Assembly: GCA_965207335.1 (NCBI GenBank)
Contig: OZ242267.1
Location: 1,612,001 to 1,676,000 of the forward strand
DNA from: G965207335 sp965207335
GTDB taxonomy: Bacteria; Pseudomonadota; Gammaproteobacteria; PS1; Pseudothioglobaceae
DNA length: 64,000 nt
Direction of reading: 5' to 3'
Position numbers and translations under genes: made by a program. Positions within the stretch are counted from its first letter, which is position 1; every line of letters starts with the position of its first letter. The notes below the pieces were generated by a model that did no database searches, had not been told where the DNA came from, and saw nothing but the letters and a program-made list of their open reading frames with translations. Positions 49,508-59,801 of the stretch are shown one piece after another.

Positions 49508-50419
49508 GTGGATAAAGAACAACAACTTACAATTAGTGTAATAATACCTACTCTTAATCGTGCTAATGATATGGCTAGACTACTGCCAACTATTATTAGT
49601 CAAACTAGCTTACCAGATGAGCTTATTATAGTTGACCAAAGCAAAAATAACGCAACAAAAGACATTAGCTATAAGCTACTAGCAAATATTGCAATTAAAC
49701 TAAACTATATCCATGACTCATCTTTTAATGGCTTAGTAAAAGCCAAAGAAATTGGCTCAAAACAAGCAAATGGCGATATTATTTGTTTTTTAGATGATGA
49801 TATTGTACTTGATAACGATTATTTTAATAATATTAAACTAGGGTTTAAGCAAAATATTAATATGCTAGGTTGCATGGGCTATATTACTAGTGAAAATAAA
49901 CAATCAAAATTATATCTATATGCACATGATATATTTTTTAAAGGAATTTTTACAGATAATCGTCCTAAAATATTAGCAAATATAAATGATAATTCTGCTA
50001 TGTTAATAAAATCTAATTTGCTATCAGGAGGGGCTTCTTCATGGCAAAAAGAAATATTTGAAAATATAGAGTTTGATACTAATAATAATTTTCACAATTT
50101 TGAAGATACAGACTACTCAACCAGAGCAGTAAAACTATATGGCAATAGTTTTTATATAAATACTAAAGCAAAAATGCAACATATTACTACTCAACCAGAA
50201 AGAACAAATTATTATATAATGCAAAAGGGTAAAATTATAAATGCATTTATGTTTTATAAAAAAAATAGTCATCAAAAAGGTGCAAGTATTGATTTGACAT
50301 TAATTTTAATATGGTGGTTTATTGAGTCTGTTTTACTGTCAATAAAAAATTTATCTTTGGCAATATTTTTTGGCTATATAATTGGTATATTTTCAGGCAT
50401 TAGAAAAAAAGTTTTATAA
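49508..50419 (+). CDS. GT2-family glycosyltransferase
   Basis: A 303-residue GT-A protein with a GTG start. ISVIIPTLNRANDMARLLPT, DELIIVDQS, NGDIICFLDDDIVLDNDYF (DxD-type metal site) and FHNFEDTDYSTRAVKLYGNS (acceptor Asp region) are clear GT2 features. C-terminal hydrophobic segments (LILIWWFIESVLLSIKNLSL) suggest membrane association. It is divergent from the GT4 gene with 44 bp between starts, and probably adds a sugar to the same surface glycan. Confidence 0.9.
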   Translation: MDKEQQLTISVIIPTLNRANDMARLLPTIISQTSLPDELIIVDQSKNNATKDISYKLLANIAIKLNYIHDSSFNGLVKAKEIGSKQANGDIICFLDDDIVLDNDYFNNIKLGFKQNINMLGCMGYITSENKQSKLYLYAHDIFFKGIFTDNRPKILANINDNSAMLIKSNLLSGGASSWQKEIFENIEFDTNNNFHNFEDTDYSTRAVKLYGNSFYINTKAKMQHITTQPERTNYYIMQKGKIINAFMFYKKNSHQKGASIDLTLILIWWFIESVLLSIKNLSLAIFFGYIIGIFSGIRKKVL

Positions 50420-50455
50420 GGTTTCAATATAACAAACTAACACATTAAAAAAACA

Positions 50456-51454
50456 ATGTTAAAAAATTCAATAATACTAATAACAGGTGGCACTGGCTCG
50501 TTTGGTAGTACTTTTATTCCAATGACGCTTGCAAAATATAATCCTAAACAAATTATAATATATTCTCGTGATGAGATGAAACAGTGGGATATGGCTCTTA
50601 AATACGAGGGCGATAAAAGAGTAAGATTTACAATTGGCGATGTACGAGATAAAGAGAGGCTAGCTAGGTGTTTAGATGGGGTTGATTTTGTAGTACATGC
50701 TGCGGCTACTAAAATTGTCCCTACCGCAGAATACAATCCTATTGAATGTGTTAAAACAAATATAAACGGTGCAACCAACTTAATTGATGCCTGTATTGAT
50801 TCTAAGGTAAAACGCGTAGTAGCTCTTTCTACTGATAAGGCAAGCAACCCAGTTAATTTATACGGTGCTACCAAACTAGCATCAGATAAATTATTTGTAG
50901 CCGCAAATGCCTATGCTGGAGTACATAATACGCGTTTTTCTGTAGTGCGTTATGGCAATGTTATGGGCTCACGGGGCTCGGTAATACCGTTTTTTATGTC
51001 ATTGAAAAATACTAATGAACTGCCAATTACTGATATTAATATGACCAGGTTTATGATTAGCCTAGAACAAGCAGTAGAGCTAGTTTGGAAGGCTTTTGAT
51101 GATATGATAGGTGGTGAAATATATGTTAAAAAAATACCATCTATATCAATAATAGACATAGCAAAAGCCGTAGCACCTAAGGCTAGTCATAAAATTATTG
51201 GTATTCGCCCTGGTGAGAAAATACACGAGCAAATGATAGGCATAGAAGATGCTAATCATACTTATGAGTATGATAATTATTTTAAGATATTACCTGCTAT
51301 TTATAATTGGCATAATGACCCAAAACGCAATAAAGGTGGTAAAAAAGTAGTCAAAGATTTTTCTTACACATCAAATAATAACAGTGATTTAATGAGTGTT
51401 TTGCAATTACAAAATTGGATAGAAGCTAATAAAAATAATATTGGTAGTATATAA
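50456..51454 (+). CDS. UDP-N-acetylglucosamine 4,6-dehydratase, PseB-like
   Basis: A 332-residue extended SDR. ITGGTGSFGSTFIPMTLAKY, YSRDEMKQWDM, DVRDKERL, VVHAAATKIVPTAEYNPIE (then C), ALSTDKASNPVNLYGATKLA (catalytic region with the modified Y-x-x-x-K) and RYGNVMGSRGSVIPFF are the marks of PseB/FlaA1-type inverting dehydratases. They begin pseudaminic acid or UDP-QuiNAc-type sugar synthesis. Other pse genes are not in the window, so the final sugar is uncertain. Confidence 0.9.
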   Translation: MLKNSIILITGGTGSFGSTFIPMTLAKYNPKQIIIYSRDEMKQWDMALKYEGDKRVRFTIGDVRDKERLARCLDGVDFVVHAAATKIVPTAEYNPIECVKTNINGATNLIDACIDSKVKRVVALSTDKASNPVNLYGATKLASDKLFVAANAYAGVHNTRFSVVRYGNVMGSRGSVIPFFMSLKNTNELPITDINMTRFMISLEQAVELVWKAFDDMIGGEIYVKKIPSISIIDIAKAVAPKASHKIIGIRPGEKIHEQMIGIEDANHTYEYDNYFKILPAIYNWHNDPKRNKGGKKVVKDFSYTSNNNSDLMSVLQLQNWIEANKNNIGSI

Positions 51455-51562
51455 CAGGATTATTATATTAAGTGCTATGGTTAGAAATTTAAAGGGTAAA
51501 TATGAGTTAATTATAAAATAATAACTTAATCATTACTTTTAAAAAACTTGTTGCGTAATGCC

Positions 51563-52996
51563 TTAATTTATAAGCCTGTCTAATAAGTCATTGTATTCTA
51601 AAATGTTTTGTTGATAACTAATAATATAGTCTATATATTCTAAATTAACATCCCTACTATCTTTGTATGCATCAATTAAATCTTTGAGCTTATTTTTGCC
51701 ATTGGCATAGTATTGCTTTTGTAAATTAGTGTTTTCTACCTCAATTTTAATTATATTAGGATATTGTACTAGTGTTTGTTTATTTAATTTTAGCTCGGTA
51801 TTAAGTGCCTCTACATCAGAGCGAATATCTTGTAATTTATCTTGATAATCAATATCTAACTTTTGTAATGTTAGCTCTGCTATATCTAAATTAGCTTGAT
51901 TACCAATATCACTACCTAAGGGCATATTAAAGGTTATATTTGAGGTATAAGTTATACTTTTATTATTATATTCTGTTGTTAATGTATTGCCTTTATTAAA
52001 ACTTTTATCTGCACTAAAAGTAACATCTAATTGCGGTAGGTTTTGATTTTGATAATAATCAATATCTGTTTGTTTTAATTGTTTATCAATATCCATTTTT
52101 AATAAAGCACGATTATTATTAGCTAAGTAGTTTATTAAATTTTTGGTAATTATTTTAGTATGTTTTTGATGATTTATAACAGGCTTTGCTACTAATAAAT
52201 TATTGTCATTCAATGTTACTGCTAGGGATTTTTTCTGTGCTTGTAATTTACTATTATTACCTGATAAATCTGCATTAGCTCTATAAATAGCACTTGTTAA
52301 GATAATTTTATTTTTTGTATTGTATAATTTAATCCCCTGTATTTTTTCTAAATAAATATTATAAATAATTTCTTTTTGTCTGTATGATGCCCATAATAAA
52401 TACTCTTTTAATCTATCTACTAAGAACCCTTCTTTGGCATCTAAAAAATCTAACTCTTCTCTTTCTAAGTCTAAAATATTACGATGATATGTTTTTAATG
52501 ATGTAGCATTAGAATCGTATTTTAATAATGGGTACTTATAGCTAAATTTATAACTAGTATCAAAGTTATTTATAGTGTAATTATCATAAATACCATCTTG
52601 TCTATACCTTATTATATTATCCTCTGGTACTCCTCTTTTTGCATTAAATTCAAAACTACCAGGGCTATTTAAAAATTTTTTTTCAGCACTAAATTCAATA
52701 GACTGTTCATTTTCAATTTTATTTTTTTGATAAGCACTATTTGATGTAGTACTTTTATCATTATCGTAATAACTATTATCTAACTCGGCATTAATATTAA
52801 GATTCCAGTCTTCATAATTTTGTTTACTAGATTGCAACTCTATTTGTTTTATATTTACATAAATTTGATCTTTTTTAAGGTATTTATTGTGTTGTAAAAC
52901 TTTTTGTATAAATTCGTGTTCTGTTAATGCAAAAGAATATTTATTAACAATAATACAAAATATTAATAAAATAAGTTTTAGTTGTAATTTATGCAT
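51563..52996 (-). CDS. TolC-family outer-membrane protein
   Basis: A 477-residue protein with a signal peptide (LKLILLIFCIIVNKYSFA) and long alternating helical/coiled regions with beta segments (KFSYKYPLLKYD; SKSITYTSNITFNMPLG-like), plus a duplicated Asn/Gln-rich helical pattern (LTLQKLDIDYQDKLQDIRSD), as in TolC-type efflux or secretion outer-membrane factors. The family is assigned from this pattern rather than a single motif. It stands alone, without adjacent inner-membrane pump genes. Confidence 0.65.
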   Translation of the reverse strand: MHKLQLKLILLIFCIIVNKYSFALTEHEFIQKVLQHNKYLKKDQIYVNIKQIELQSSKQNYEDWNLNINAELDNSYYDNDKSTTSNSAYQKNKIENEQSIEFSAEKKFLNSPGSFEFNAKRGVPEDNIIRYRQDGIYDNYTINNFDTSYKFSYKYPLLKYDSNATSLKTYHRNILDLEREELDFLDAKEGFLVDRLKEYLLWASYRQKEIIYNIYLEKIQGIKLYNTKNKIILTSAIYRANADLSGNNSKLQAQKKSLAVTLNDNNLLVAKPVINHQKHTKIITKNLINYLANNNRALLKMDIDKQLKQTDIDYYQNQNLPQLDVTFSADKSFNKGNTLTTEYNNKSITYTSNITFNMPLGSDIGNQANLDIAELTLQKLDIDYQDKLQDIRSDVEALNTELKLNKQTLVQYPNIIKIEVENTNLQKQYYANGKNKLKDLIDAYKDSRDVNLEYIDYIISYQQNILEYNDLLDRLIN

Positions 52997-53075
52997 ATGA
53001 CAATATTGCCTTATATCTTATATTATTATGTGTAAAGTACTCAAATACCATAAATAAAAATCTATTACAATACAA

Positions 53076-56000
53076 TTAACTTATATGTCGATGCTTTTTT
53101 GATTTTTTTAATACTTTTTTATATTCTTTTGGTATTATTTTTATAAATTTTTCTATATTTTCATAAAAGTTAGCAAGGATTTTACTAGCTAATTTAGATT
53201 TTGTATAATCAGCATGTTTTTCAAGCATATTTTTTAGTTCAATAATACTATCTTCATCCATAATATCTAAGTCTATCATATCAATATTACAATTATCTTT
53301 GACTGTATTATTAGCATCGTATATATAGGCAATACCTCCTGACATACCAGCACCAAAATTTCTACCAATATCACCTAAAATAGCAACTCTACCACCAGTC
53401 ATATATTCGCATCCGTGGTCACCTATACCCTCTACTACTGCATAAGCACCAGAGTTTCGTACACAAAAACGCTCTGCTACCACGCCACATATATACAGCT
53501 CGCCACTTGTTGCCCCGTAGGCACACACATTGCCAGCTATAATTTCCTCTTCTGCATTAAATAATGAGTTTTTTGGTGGATAAATAATAACCTTACCTCC
53601 ACTTAATCCTTTTGCTACATAGTCGTTAGCATCACCCTCTAATTCTAGGGTAATGCCTTTTGCTAAAAAACCACCTAGTGTTTGTCCAGCAGAGCCTGTT
53701 AATTTAATGTGAATTGTTCCATCATCTAGCTTATTATTCCCATAAATTTCAATCAGTTTTGATGATAGCATTGAACCTAATGCACGGTCTTTATTAGTGA
53801 CTTTATGTTTCAGCATTATTTTTTGCTTATTACTTAATGCATCTTTTGTTAGTGATATAAATTTGTTGTCTATATGTTCTTCAATATTATGGTTTTGTTT
53901 CATATTATTGTAAACCACAGTGTCACTATGAGGTTTTTCTGCCATGGCTAATATTGCACTTAAATCAATAGTGTATTTTTTGTAATGGTTAAATACTCCT
54001 CGTTTATCTAATTTATCAGTTCTACCAATCATCTCATTAATAGTGCTAAAGCCTATTTCTGCCATAATTTCTCTTAATTCTTCGGCAATCATAAATAAGT
54101 AGTTAATAACATATTCTGGTTTGCCTGTAAATTTTTTGCGTAGTTCTTTGTCTTGTGTTGCTATGCCAACAGGACAAGTATTTAAATGACATTTACGCAT
54201 CATAATACAACCCATAGTTATAAGTGGTGCTGTTGAAAAACCAAACTCTTCAGCACCAAGTAGTATTGCAATTGCAACATCACGCCCTGTTTTCATTTGT
54301 CCGTCTGTTTGTATTACTACCCGTGAACGCAAGTCATTCATAACTAAGGTTTGGTGCGTCTCGGCAACTCCTATCTCCCACGGCATACCTGCGTGTTTAA
54401 TAGATGTTAATGGCGATGCACCAGTACCACCATCATGACCTGCTATAACTATATGGTCTGATTTAGCTTTAACAACTCCAGCGGCAACGGTTCCAACCCC
54501 TGATTCTGATACTAATTTAACACTTATTCTTGCTCTGTGATTAGCATGCTTTAGGTCAAAAATAAGTTGTGACAAGTCTTCAATTGAATAAATATCATGG
54601 TGTGGCGGTGGGCTAATTAAACCAACTCCAGGTGTAGAGTGCCTTATACTAGCGATTTTATCATCTACTTTTTTGCCAGGAAGCTCGCCACCTTCTCCAG
54701 GTTTTGCCCCTTGAGATACTTTAATTTGTATTTCATCAGCATTATTTAAGTATTCAATTGTTACCCCAAATCTAGCACTGGCTACTTGTTTAATTGCTGA
54801 GCGTTTACTATCACCGTCAATAATTTGCCAACGAGCAGAATCTTCACCACCTTCTCCAGAATTTGATTTTGCCCCAATTCTATTCATAGCAATAGCTAAT
54901 GATTCATGACTTTCAGCAGATATAGAACCAAAACTCATAGCACCTGTTGCAAATCTTTTTACTATTTCACTAGCTGGTTCAACCTTACTAATATCAATAG
55001 GTTGTTGAGAGGTAAATTTCATTAATCCTCTTAGAGTACAATTCTTAATACTTTGTTTATTGGCATTATTAGCAAATTTCTTATAAGTATTAATATCATT
55101 ATTTCTAGATGCTTGTTGTAATAATTGTATGGTTTGTGGATTCCACATATGAATTTCACCTTTACTACGCCAATGAAACATACCATCATTACCTAAACTT
55201 GTTTGATTATTGTTATAAGCCTTGTTGTGATTGTGCTCTGATTCTTGTTGTAATACATCAAAGCTAATACCACTAATACGACTAGGCACACCATAAAAAC
55301 ATCTATCAATAACTTCTTCTGATAAACCTACTGCCTCAAATATTTGGGCTCCTTTATACGATTGCAGTGTTGATATTCCCATTTTAGCCATAACTTTTAA
55401 CATACCTTTGGCAATGCCTTTTCTGTAATGTAGTACTATATCATCGTCATCAATGTTAATAAGTTTATCAATTCTAGCTTGCCACAATGATTCAAATGCT
55501 AAATATGGATTAATAGCATCAGCACCAAAGCCTATTAATAGGCAAAAATGATGAACTTCTCTAGGCTCACCACTTTCTAAAATAATACCAATTTTGGTGC
55601 GTTCATGTCTTTTAACTAAATATCTATGTACTGCAGATGATGCTAGTAACATGCTGATAGCATTACGATTTTTAGATATATTTCTATCCGATAATATAAT
55701 TAAACTATAACCGTCTGCTATGGCTTTAGAACTCTTATAACATATATCGGTTAATAATTTTTCTAATTTATTATTATTATTTTTATCGTAAGTAATATCT
55801 ATTAATTTAGTCTTCCAACCACGGTGACGACAATATTTTAAAGTATATAACTCTTCGTTAGTTAGAATAGGTTGTTCTAATATCATCCTATGGGCATTTT
55901 CTGGTTTAGAATCCAATAAATTACCCTCAGGTCCAATAGCACATTTTAATGACATTACTATCTCTTCACGGATAGAATCAATAGCAGGATTAGTAACTTG

Positions 56001-57596
56001 GGCAAATAATTGTTTAAAATAATCATATATAATTCTTGACTTATCAGATAAACAAGCAAGAGCAGCATCATTGCCCATAGAGCCAAGAGGGTCTCTTAAA
56101 TCTTTAACTAATGGTATTAGCATAAATTGCATAGTTTCTGTGGTATAACCAAATGCATTCATTCGTTCAATTAAGGTATTTGGATAAAAACTGTGCGACT
56201 TTTCGTTGTTTGATATATCTTCAATATGAATTTGTTGCTCGTTTATCCAAGCTCTATATGGTTTTTGCTTGGCAAAATTATTTTTAATTTCAGTATCAGA
56301 TATTAGTTTAGCTTGCTTAAAATCAACCAAAAACATTTTTCCTGGTCTTAGTCTGCCTTTTTTCTTAATCTTATTATTATCAATATCAACAACACCTACT
56401 TCTGATGCCATAATAACCCTATCATCAGTAGTTATATAATATCTTGACGGTCTTAGCCCATTTCTATCTAATGCCGCACCAATATAATTGCCATCAGTTA
56501 CCGTAACAGAAGCAGGCCCATCCCATGGCTCCATTAAATGAGCATTATATTCGTAGAATGCTTTTTTATCATCGTCCATTTGCTCATCATTTTGCCAAGC
56601 TTCAGGTATCATCATTGCCATAGCTTCTGGCAAACTTCTACCATTTATAATTAGTAATTCTAACACATTGTCAAGAGCACCAGAATCTGATACTTCTGTT
56701 TCAATAACAGGTAATGATTTACTAAAATCAGCATCAGAAAATAATGCACTTTCTAAGTTACCTTCTCTGGCAGTAATCCAATTAATATTACCTCTGCTGG
56801 TATTTATTTCACCATTATGACAAATATAGCGACACGGTTGAGCTCTATCCCATGAAGGAAAAGTATTAGTAGAAAAGCGTGAATGTACCATAGCTAAATA
56901 AGCACTATATGCTGGATTTGATAAGTCTTTGTAAAAATCTAGTACTTGTGAGCCAATTAACATACCCTTATAAACAATGGTTTTACTAGATAGACTAGAT
57001 ATATAGAATAATAATGCTTGTGATAATCTATTATCAGTACGGATAATTTTGCTGACGCGTTTACGCACTACAAATAATGAGCGTTCAAACTCCTCATTGG
57101 TTGTATTATCTTGTGCTACTATTATTACTTGCTTTATTATTGGTTGTGAATCGAAAGCTGTTTTGCCTATATCTGCTTTTTTATTATCAATAGGAGTTTC
57201 TCTCCAACCAATAAATTTTAAGCCTTTTTTGACAATAGTATTTTCTAAAATAGATTGGCAGTGTTGTGCTTGTGATTCATCTTGAGGTAAAAATATATTA
57301 CCAACTGCAAATTTATATTGTACTACTTTTATATTAAATAACTTTTTAATTTCTTTATAGAAAAAATCATACGGTAAATTAGTTAATATTCCAGCACCAT
57401 CTCCAGTATTTTCCTCACAACCACAACCACCTCTGTGGTCCATTCTACCAAGCATTTTTAAAGCATCGTGTACTATTTTATGGCTAGAGCAAGATTTTAA
57501 ATTAGCAATAAAACCTACCCCACAACTTTCAGTTTCGTTAGCAGGGTTGTATAAGCCTTTGGCTTTTGGCAGGTATAATAGTTTATTTTTTTTCAT
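53076..57596 (-). CDS. gltB: Glutamate synthase large subunit
   Basis: A 1506-residue protein. The glutamine amidotransferase domain begins at ESCGVGFIANL with the processed catalytic Cys; HRGGCGCEENTGDGAGIL and SRFSTNTFPSWDRAQP follow. The FMN/synthase domain includes GEGGEDSARW, VSQGAKPGEGGELPGKK, GHDGGTGASPLTSIKHAGMP and the 3Fe-4S ligands in CIMMRKCHLNTCPVGIATQ. The C-terminal GXGXG domain is also present. It makes glutamate from glutamine and 2-oxoglutarate. The small subunit gltD is not in the window. Confidence 0.97.
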   Translation of the reverse strand: MKKNKLLYLPKAKGLYNPANETESCGVGFIANLKSCSSHKIVHDALKMLGRMDHRGGCGCEENTGDGAGILTNLPYDFFYKEIKKLFNIKVVQYKFAVGNIFLPQDESQAQHCQSILENTIVKKGLKFIGWRETPIDNKKADIGKTAFDSQPIIKQVIIVAQDNTTNEEFERSLFVVRKRVSKIIRTDNRLSQALLFYISSLSSKTIVYKGMLIGSQVLDFYKDLSNPAYSAYLAMVHSRFSTNTFPSWDRAQPCRYICHNGEINTSRGNINWITAREGNLESALFSDADFSKSLPVIETEVSDSGALDNVLELLIINGRSLPEAMAMMIPEAWQNDEQMDDDKKAFYEYNAHLMEPWDGPASVTVTDGNYIGAALDRNGLRPSRYYITTDDRVIMASEVGVVDIDNNKIKKKGRLRPGKMFLVDFKQAKLISDTEIKNNFAKQKPYRAWINEQQIHIEDISNNEKSHSFYPNTLIERMNAFGYTTETMQFMLIPLVKDLRDPLGSMGNDAALACLSDKSRIIYDYFKQLFAQVTNPAIDSIREEIVMSLKCAIGPEGNLLDSKPENAHRMILEQPILTNEELYTLKYCRHRGWKTKLIDITYDKNNNNKLEKLLTDICYKSSKAIADGYSLIILSDRNISKNRNAISMLLASSAVHRYLVKRHERTKIGIILESGEPREVHHFCLLIGFGADAINPYLAFESLWQARIDKLINIDDDDIVLHYRKGIAKGMLKVMAKMGISTLQSYKGAQIFEAVGLSEEVIDRCFYGVPSRISGISFDVLQQESEHNHNKAYNNNQTSLGNDGMFHWRSKGEIHMWNPQTIQLLQQASRNNDINTYKKFANNANKQSIKNCTLRGLMKFTSQQPIDISKVEPASEIVKRFATGAMSFGSISAESHESLAIAMNRIGAKSNSGEGGEDSARWQIIDGDSKRSAIKQVASARFGVTIEYLNNADEIQIKVSQGAKPGEGGELPGKKVDDKIASIRHSTPGVGLISPPPHHDIYSIEDLSQLIFDLKHANHRARISVKLVSESGVGTVAAGVVKAKSDHIVIAGHDGGTGASPLTSIKHAGMPWEIGVAETHQTLVMNDLRSRVVIQTDGQMKTGRDVAIAILLGAEEFGFSTAPLITMGCIMMRKCHLNTCPVGIATQDKELRKKFTGKPEYVINYLFMIAEELREIMAEIGFSTINEMIGRTDKLDKRGVFNHYKKYTIDLSAILAMAEKPHSDTVVYNNMKQNHNIEEHIDNKFISLTKDALSNKQKIMLKHKVTNKDRALGSMLSSKLIEIYGNNKLDDGTIHIKLTGSAGQTLGGFLAKGITLELEGDANDYVAKGLSGGKVIIYPPKNSLFNAEEEIIAGNVCAYGATSGELYICGVVAERFCVRNSGAYAVVEGIGDHGCEYMTGGRVAILGDIGRNFGAGMSGGIAYIYDANNTVKDNCNIDMIDLDIMDEDSIIELKNMLEKHADYTKSKLASKILANFYENIEKFIKIIPKEYKKVLKKSKKHRHIS

Positions 57597-57675
57597 AGAT
57601 GTAACATTTTACAGTTAAATCTATAACTTTTTGTATTTTATAAAAAAGTACTAAGAATTGAGAATTAGAATTATA

Positions 57676-57722
57676 CCCACCGTCATTGCTAGCTTTTGTA
57701 AAAAAGCGTGGCAATCTCGTGT
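57676..57722. repeat. CGTCATTGCGAG-type palindromic repeat, copy 1
   Basis: CACCGTCATTGCTAGC and GCGTGGCAATCTCG flank a short spacer. Related copies lie at 58158..58200 and 60220..60292, and inverted at 59751..59797. This repeat type is widespread in intergenic DNA of many bacteria and forms a long imperfect hairpin. Confidence 0.75.
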
Positions 57723-57742
57723 TACAAAAGCGATGTAATTTA

Positions 57743-58090
57743 AAAAAGTACCCATAATAGTAAGCAAAGCTTACTTTGGGGAATATCCCCAAACCCCTAA
57801 CAGCAATTGTTTTTTTATTAGAGATCTTTGCATAAATAGAGATGATTAGCAGAATTCTGATTTTTGCTTAATTGATGATTTTCTATTAAGCCTGTCCTAG
57901 TTGTTCTAAGGCTGGTTTGATAAAAATTATCAAGTGAGTGAAAAGCGGGGTTCTGATGATTATTCATGTTTGTGCAAAGGTCTCCATTAGGGGCAGAATT
58001 AGTTTTTGTATTACAATTCACTGCACAACAGCCCCTCAAACTCCCCATATAGAGATTGTGCCTGTAAGTTACATTTTTGTTGTGAGATAT
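57743..58090 (+). repeat. 348-bp direct repeat, left copy
   Basis: From AAAAAGTACCCATAATAG to GTGAGATAT, nearly identical to 59802..60149. It contains the palindromes AGTAAGC-AAA-GCTTACT and TTTGGGGAATATCCCCAAA, a 164-bp MITE, and a conserved right part with CACTGCACAACAGCCCCTC. No gene is seen in 57597..58288. Confidence 0.9.
57821..57984. mobile_element. MITE-like element, 164-bp copy B
   Basis: GAGATCTTTGCATAAATA at the left, TGTGCAAAGGTCTC at the right, body as in the 48.2 kb copy. It is inside the 348-bp repeat, so it inserted before that repeat was duplicated. Confidence 0.85.
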
Positions 58091-58157
58091 TTGTTTTATG
58101 TGTTGTTTGTAATACAGTGTAATTAAAAAAAGTACCCAAATAACAAATTGGAATTAT

Positions 58158-58200
58158 ACCCACCGTCATTGCGAGCCTTGTAAAAGGCGTGGCAATCTCA
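58158..58200. repeat. CGTCATTGCGAG-type palindromic repeat, copy 2
   Basis: ACCCACCGTCATTGCGAGCC and GGCGTGGCAATCTCATCC face each other as hairpin arms. Confidence 0.75.
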
Positions 58201-58241
58201 TCCTACAAACATGGTGCAATTAGCAACAGTTATTGTAATTA

Positions 58242-58262
58242 ATCACGAGTCGGACTTGTGAT
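58242..58262. repeat. 21-bp palindrome, copy 2
   Basis: ATCACGAGTC-G-GACTTGTGAT, one mismatch from the ribF copy. It lies 26 bp before the NYN-domain gene. Confidence 0.8.
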
Positions 58263-58288
58263 TATTTATTGTAATTTGTATATAAGTT

Positions 58289-59566
58289 ATGGTATATTGT
58301 AATTCAAGTGATACTAGCACATTTGGTTCAGAAATAGGAGAAATAAAAGCCGTGGAATACAACCCGTTCGTACAAAAATGCAACGATCTTAGAAATGAAT
58401 TAGCATCTAAGAAAGACAAAAAAGCCTTACTAGATAATGAATTAATATGGTTTAATGGTATAAGTGTAGAGGGTTTGTTGTCATCTCTCAAGCAAGAGAG
58501 AGAATCGAAACAAAAATACAATACATTGATAAGTGCTGTTGGAAAAGAAATTAGCATGCTAAATGAGAAAATTAACAAAGCAAAAAAACATACTAAAACT
58601 ATTTTCAATCCGTTTAATTGGTTTGATAAGGAACAAATATCTTATCGCAATAAACTTAATGGATTAAAAAAAGAACTTAGTAAGAAAAATGCTGATAAAG
58701 ACAAAATACTAAAATCATTAGCAACAACAGATGGTTTCATCAATAAGATTAGTTTGGATATTGAAAAGCATAAAAACTTTGATGAAAAAAAAGTGAACGA
58801 TGAAGTTAATAGGTTGCTTAGAGAGGTTACATTATTGGAAGAAAAATTGGAAGAAAACCTTAAAAAGTTTAATAGTGTTGATGCTGCATTGCAACCAGTT
58901 ATGAAACAAATAGAAAGGTACAAAACTAGCATATCAACGGCAAAAGAGAAGATAAGTAAGGCTGAATCATTTGAGAGAAAACTGGATTCTGCTGAGAACT
59001 CTTATGAGCGGGCGATGATACACAAAGAGTGTGAGGACTCTTTTGGAGATGGGAGTCCCCAAAAAACTATTATGAAAGAAGAAAGAACGATCAGGCAATG
59101 CGAAAGAGATTTAGAAAAAACAAGAAAGCACGCAACACAAATTGCTAATAAAGCATCAAGAGAGATAAGAAAAATAATTATTGATGGTAACAATTTATGT
59201 TACGAGGCTGGTAAGTTTGTAGGTCTGGAACCATTATTAAAGATAACCAGTGAATTACTAAATAAGTATCAAGTAGTCGTAGTATTTGACGCTGCAATTC
59301 GAGCTCAAGTCAAGGCTAACGATAATAAAATAAGAACCTACTTTAGCAGCGATATTGAAATCCATGTTGTTGCAACAAAGCAACTTGCCGATGAAACTAT
59401 CCTAGATATTGCGTCAAATGATGACATTTGCTACATATTGAGTAACGACAGATTTGGTGAATTTAGAGATAAGGAGGTTGTAAATAGAAATCGCCTGATA
59501 AGGCATGAAATAGTTAGTGGTAAAGTGATTATTCACGATTTGAATATTAACTTAAAATATAGATAA
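58289..59566 (+). CDS. Long coiled-coil protein with C-terminal Zc3h12a/NYN (PIN-like) ribonuclease domain
   Basis: A 425-residue protein. Residues about 20-285 are charged and heptad-rich (for example LLREVTLLEEKLEENLKKFN), with a hydrophobic patch HTKTIFNPFNWFDKEQI near 115. The last about 138 residues form a Rossmann-like nuclease: IIIDGNNLCYEAGKFVG (Asp about 299), QVVVVFDAAIRAQVK (Asp about 334), LADETILDIASNDDICYILS (then ND, about 387) and RFGEFRDKEVV (Asp about 394). These are the acidic positions of Zc3h12a/NYN RNases. Role unknown; a defence or toxin function is suggested by its solitary position between direct repeats. Confidence 0.75.
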   Translation: MVYCNSSDTSTFGSEIGEIKAVEYNPFVQKCNDLRNELASKKDKKALLDNELIWFNGISVEGLLSSLKQERESKQKYNTLISAVGKEISMLNEKINKAKKHTKTIFNPFNWFDKEQISYRNKLNGLKKELSKKNADKDKILKSLATTDGFINKISLDIEKHKNFDEKKVNDEVNRLLREVTLLEEKLEENLKKFNSVDAALQPVMKQIERYKTSISTAKEKISKAESFERKLDSAENSYERAMIHKECEDSFGDGSPQKTIMKEERTIRQCERDLEKTRKHATQIANKASREIRKIIIDGNNLCYEAGKFVGLEPLLKITSELLNKYQVVVVFDAAIRAQVKANDNKIRTYFSSDIEIHVVATKQLADETILDIASNDDICYILSNDRFGEFRDKEVVNRNRLIRHEIVSGKVIIHDLNINLKYR

Positions 59567-59750
59567 CAATACCATTAACACTGACTGTTTTACCTATCGC
59601 TTAAATAATTGAAATAATTAGATTCAGAGTGCGATTAAATTATAAAACACAGTAATAATAACTATTAGAGTAGGTTTTCCCCATTTGACTAGATACTTTT
59701 TATAGAAAAAGTATATATACTGTAATAACTTAATCATTATATTTACTTTG

Positions 59751-59797
59751 TAGGATAAGATTGCCACACACTAAAAAACAGTGCTTACAATGACGGT
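59751..59797. repeat. CGTCATTGCGAG-type palindromic repeat, inverted copy
   Basis: GGATAAGATTGCCACACACT and TTACAATGACGGTAT read as the reverse orientation of the other copies. Confidence 0.65.
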
Positions 59798-59801
59798 ATA
59801 A

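Noticed and set aside
57049..57285. + strand ORF inside gltB
   Set aside because: Antisense shadow of a highly conserved coding region.
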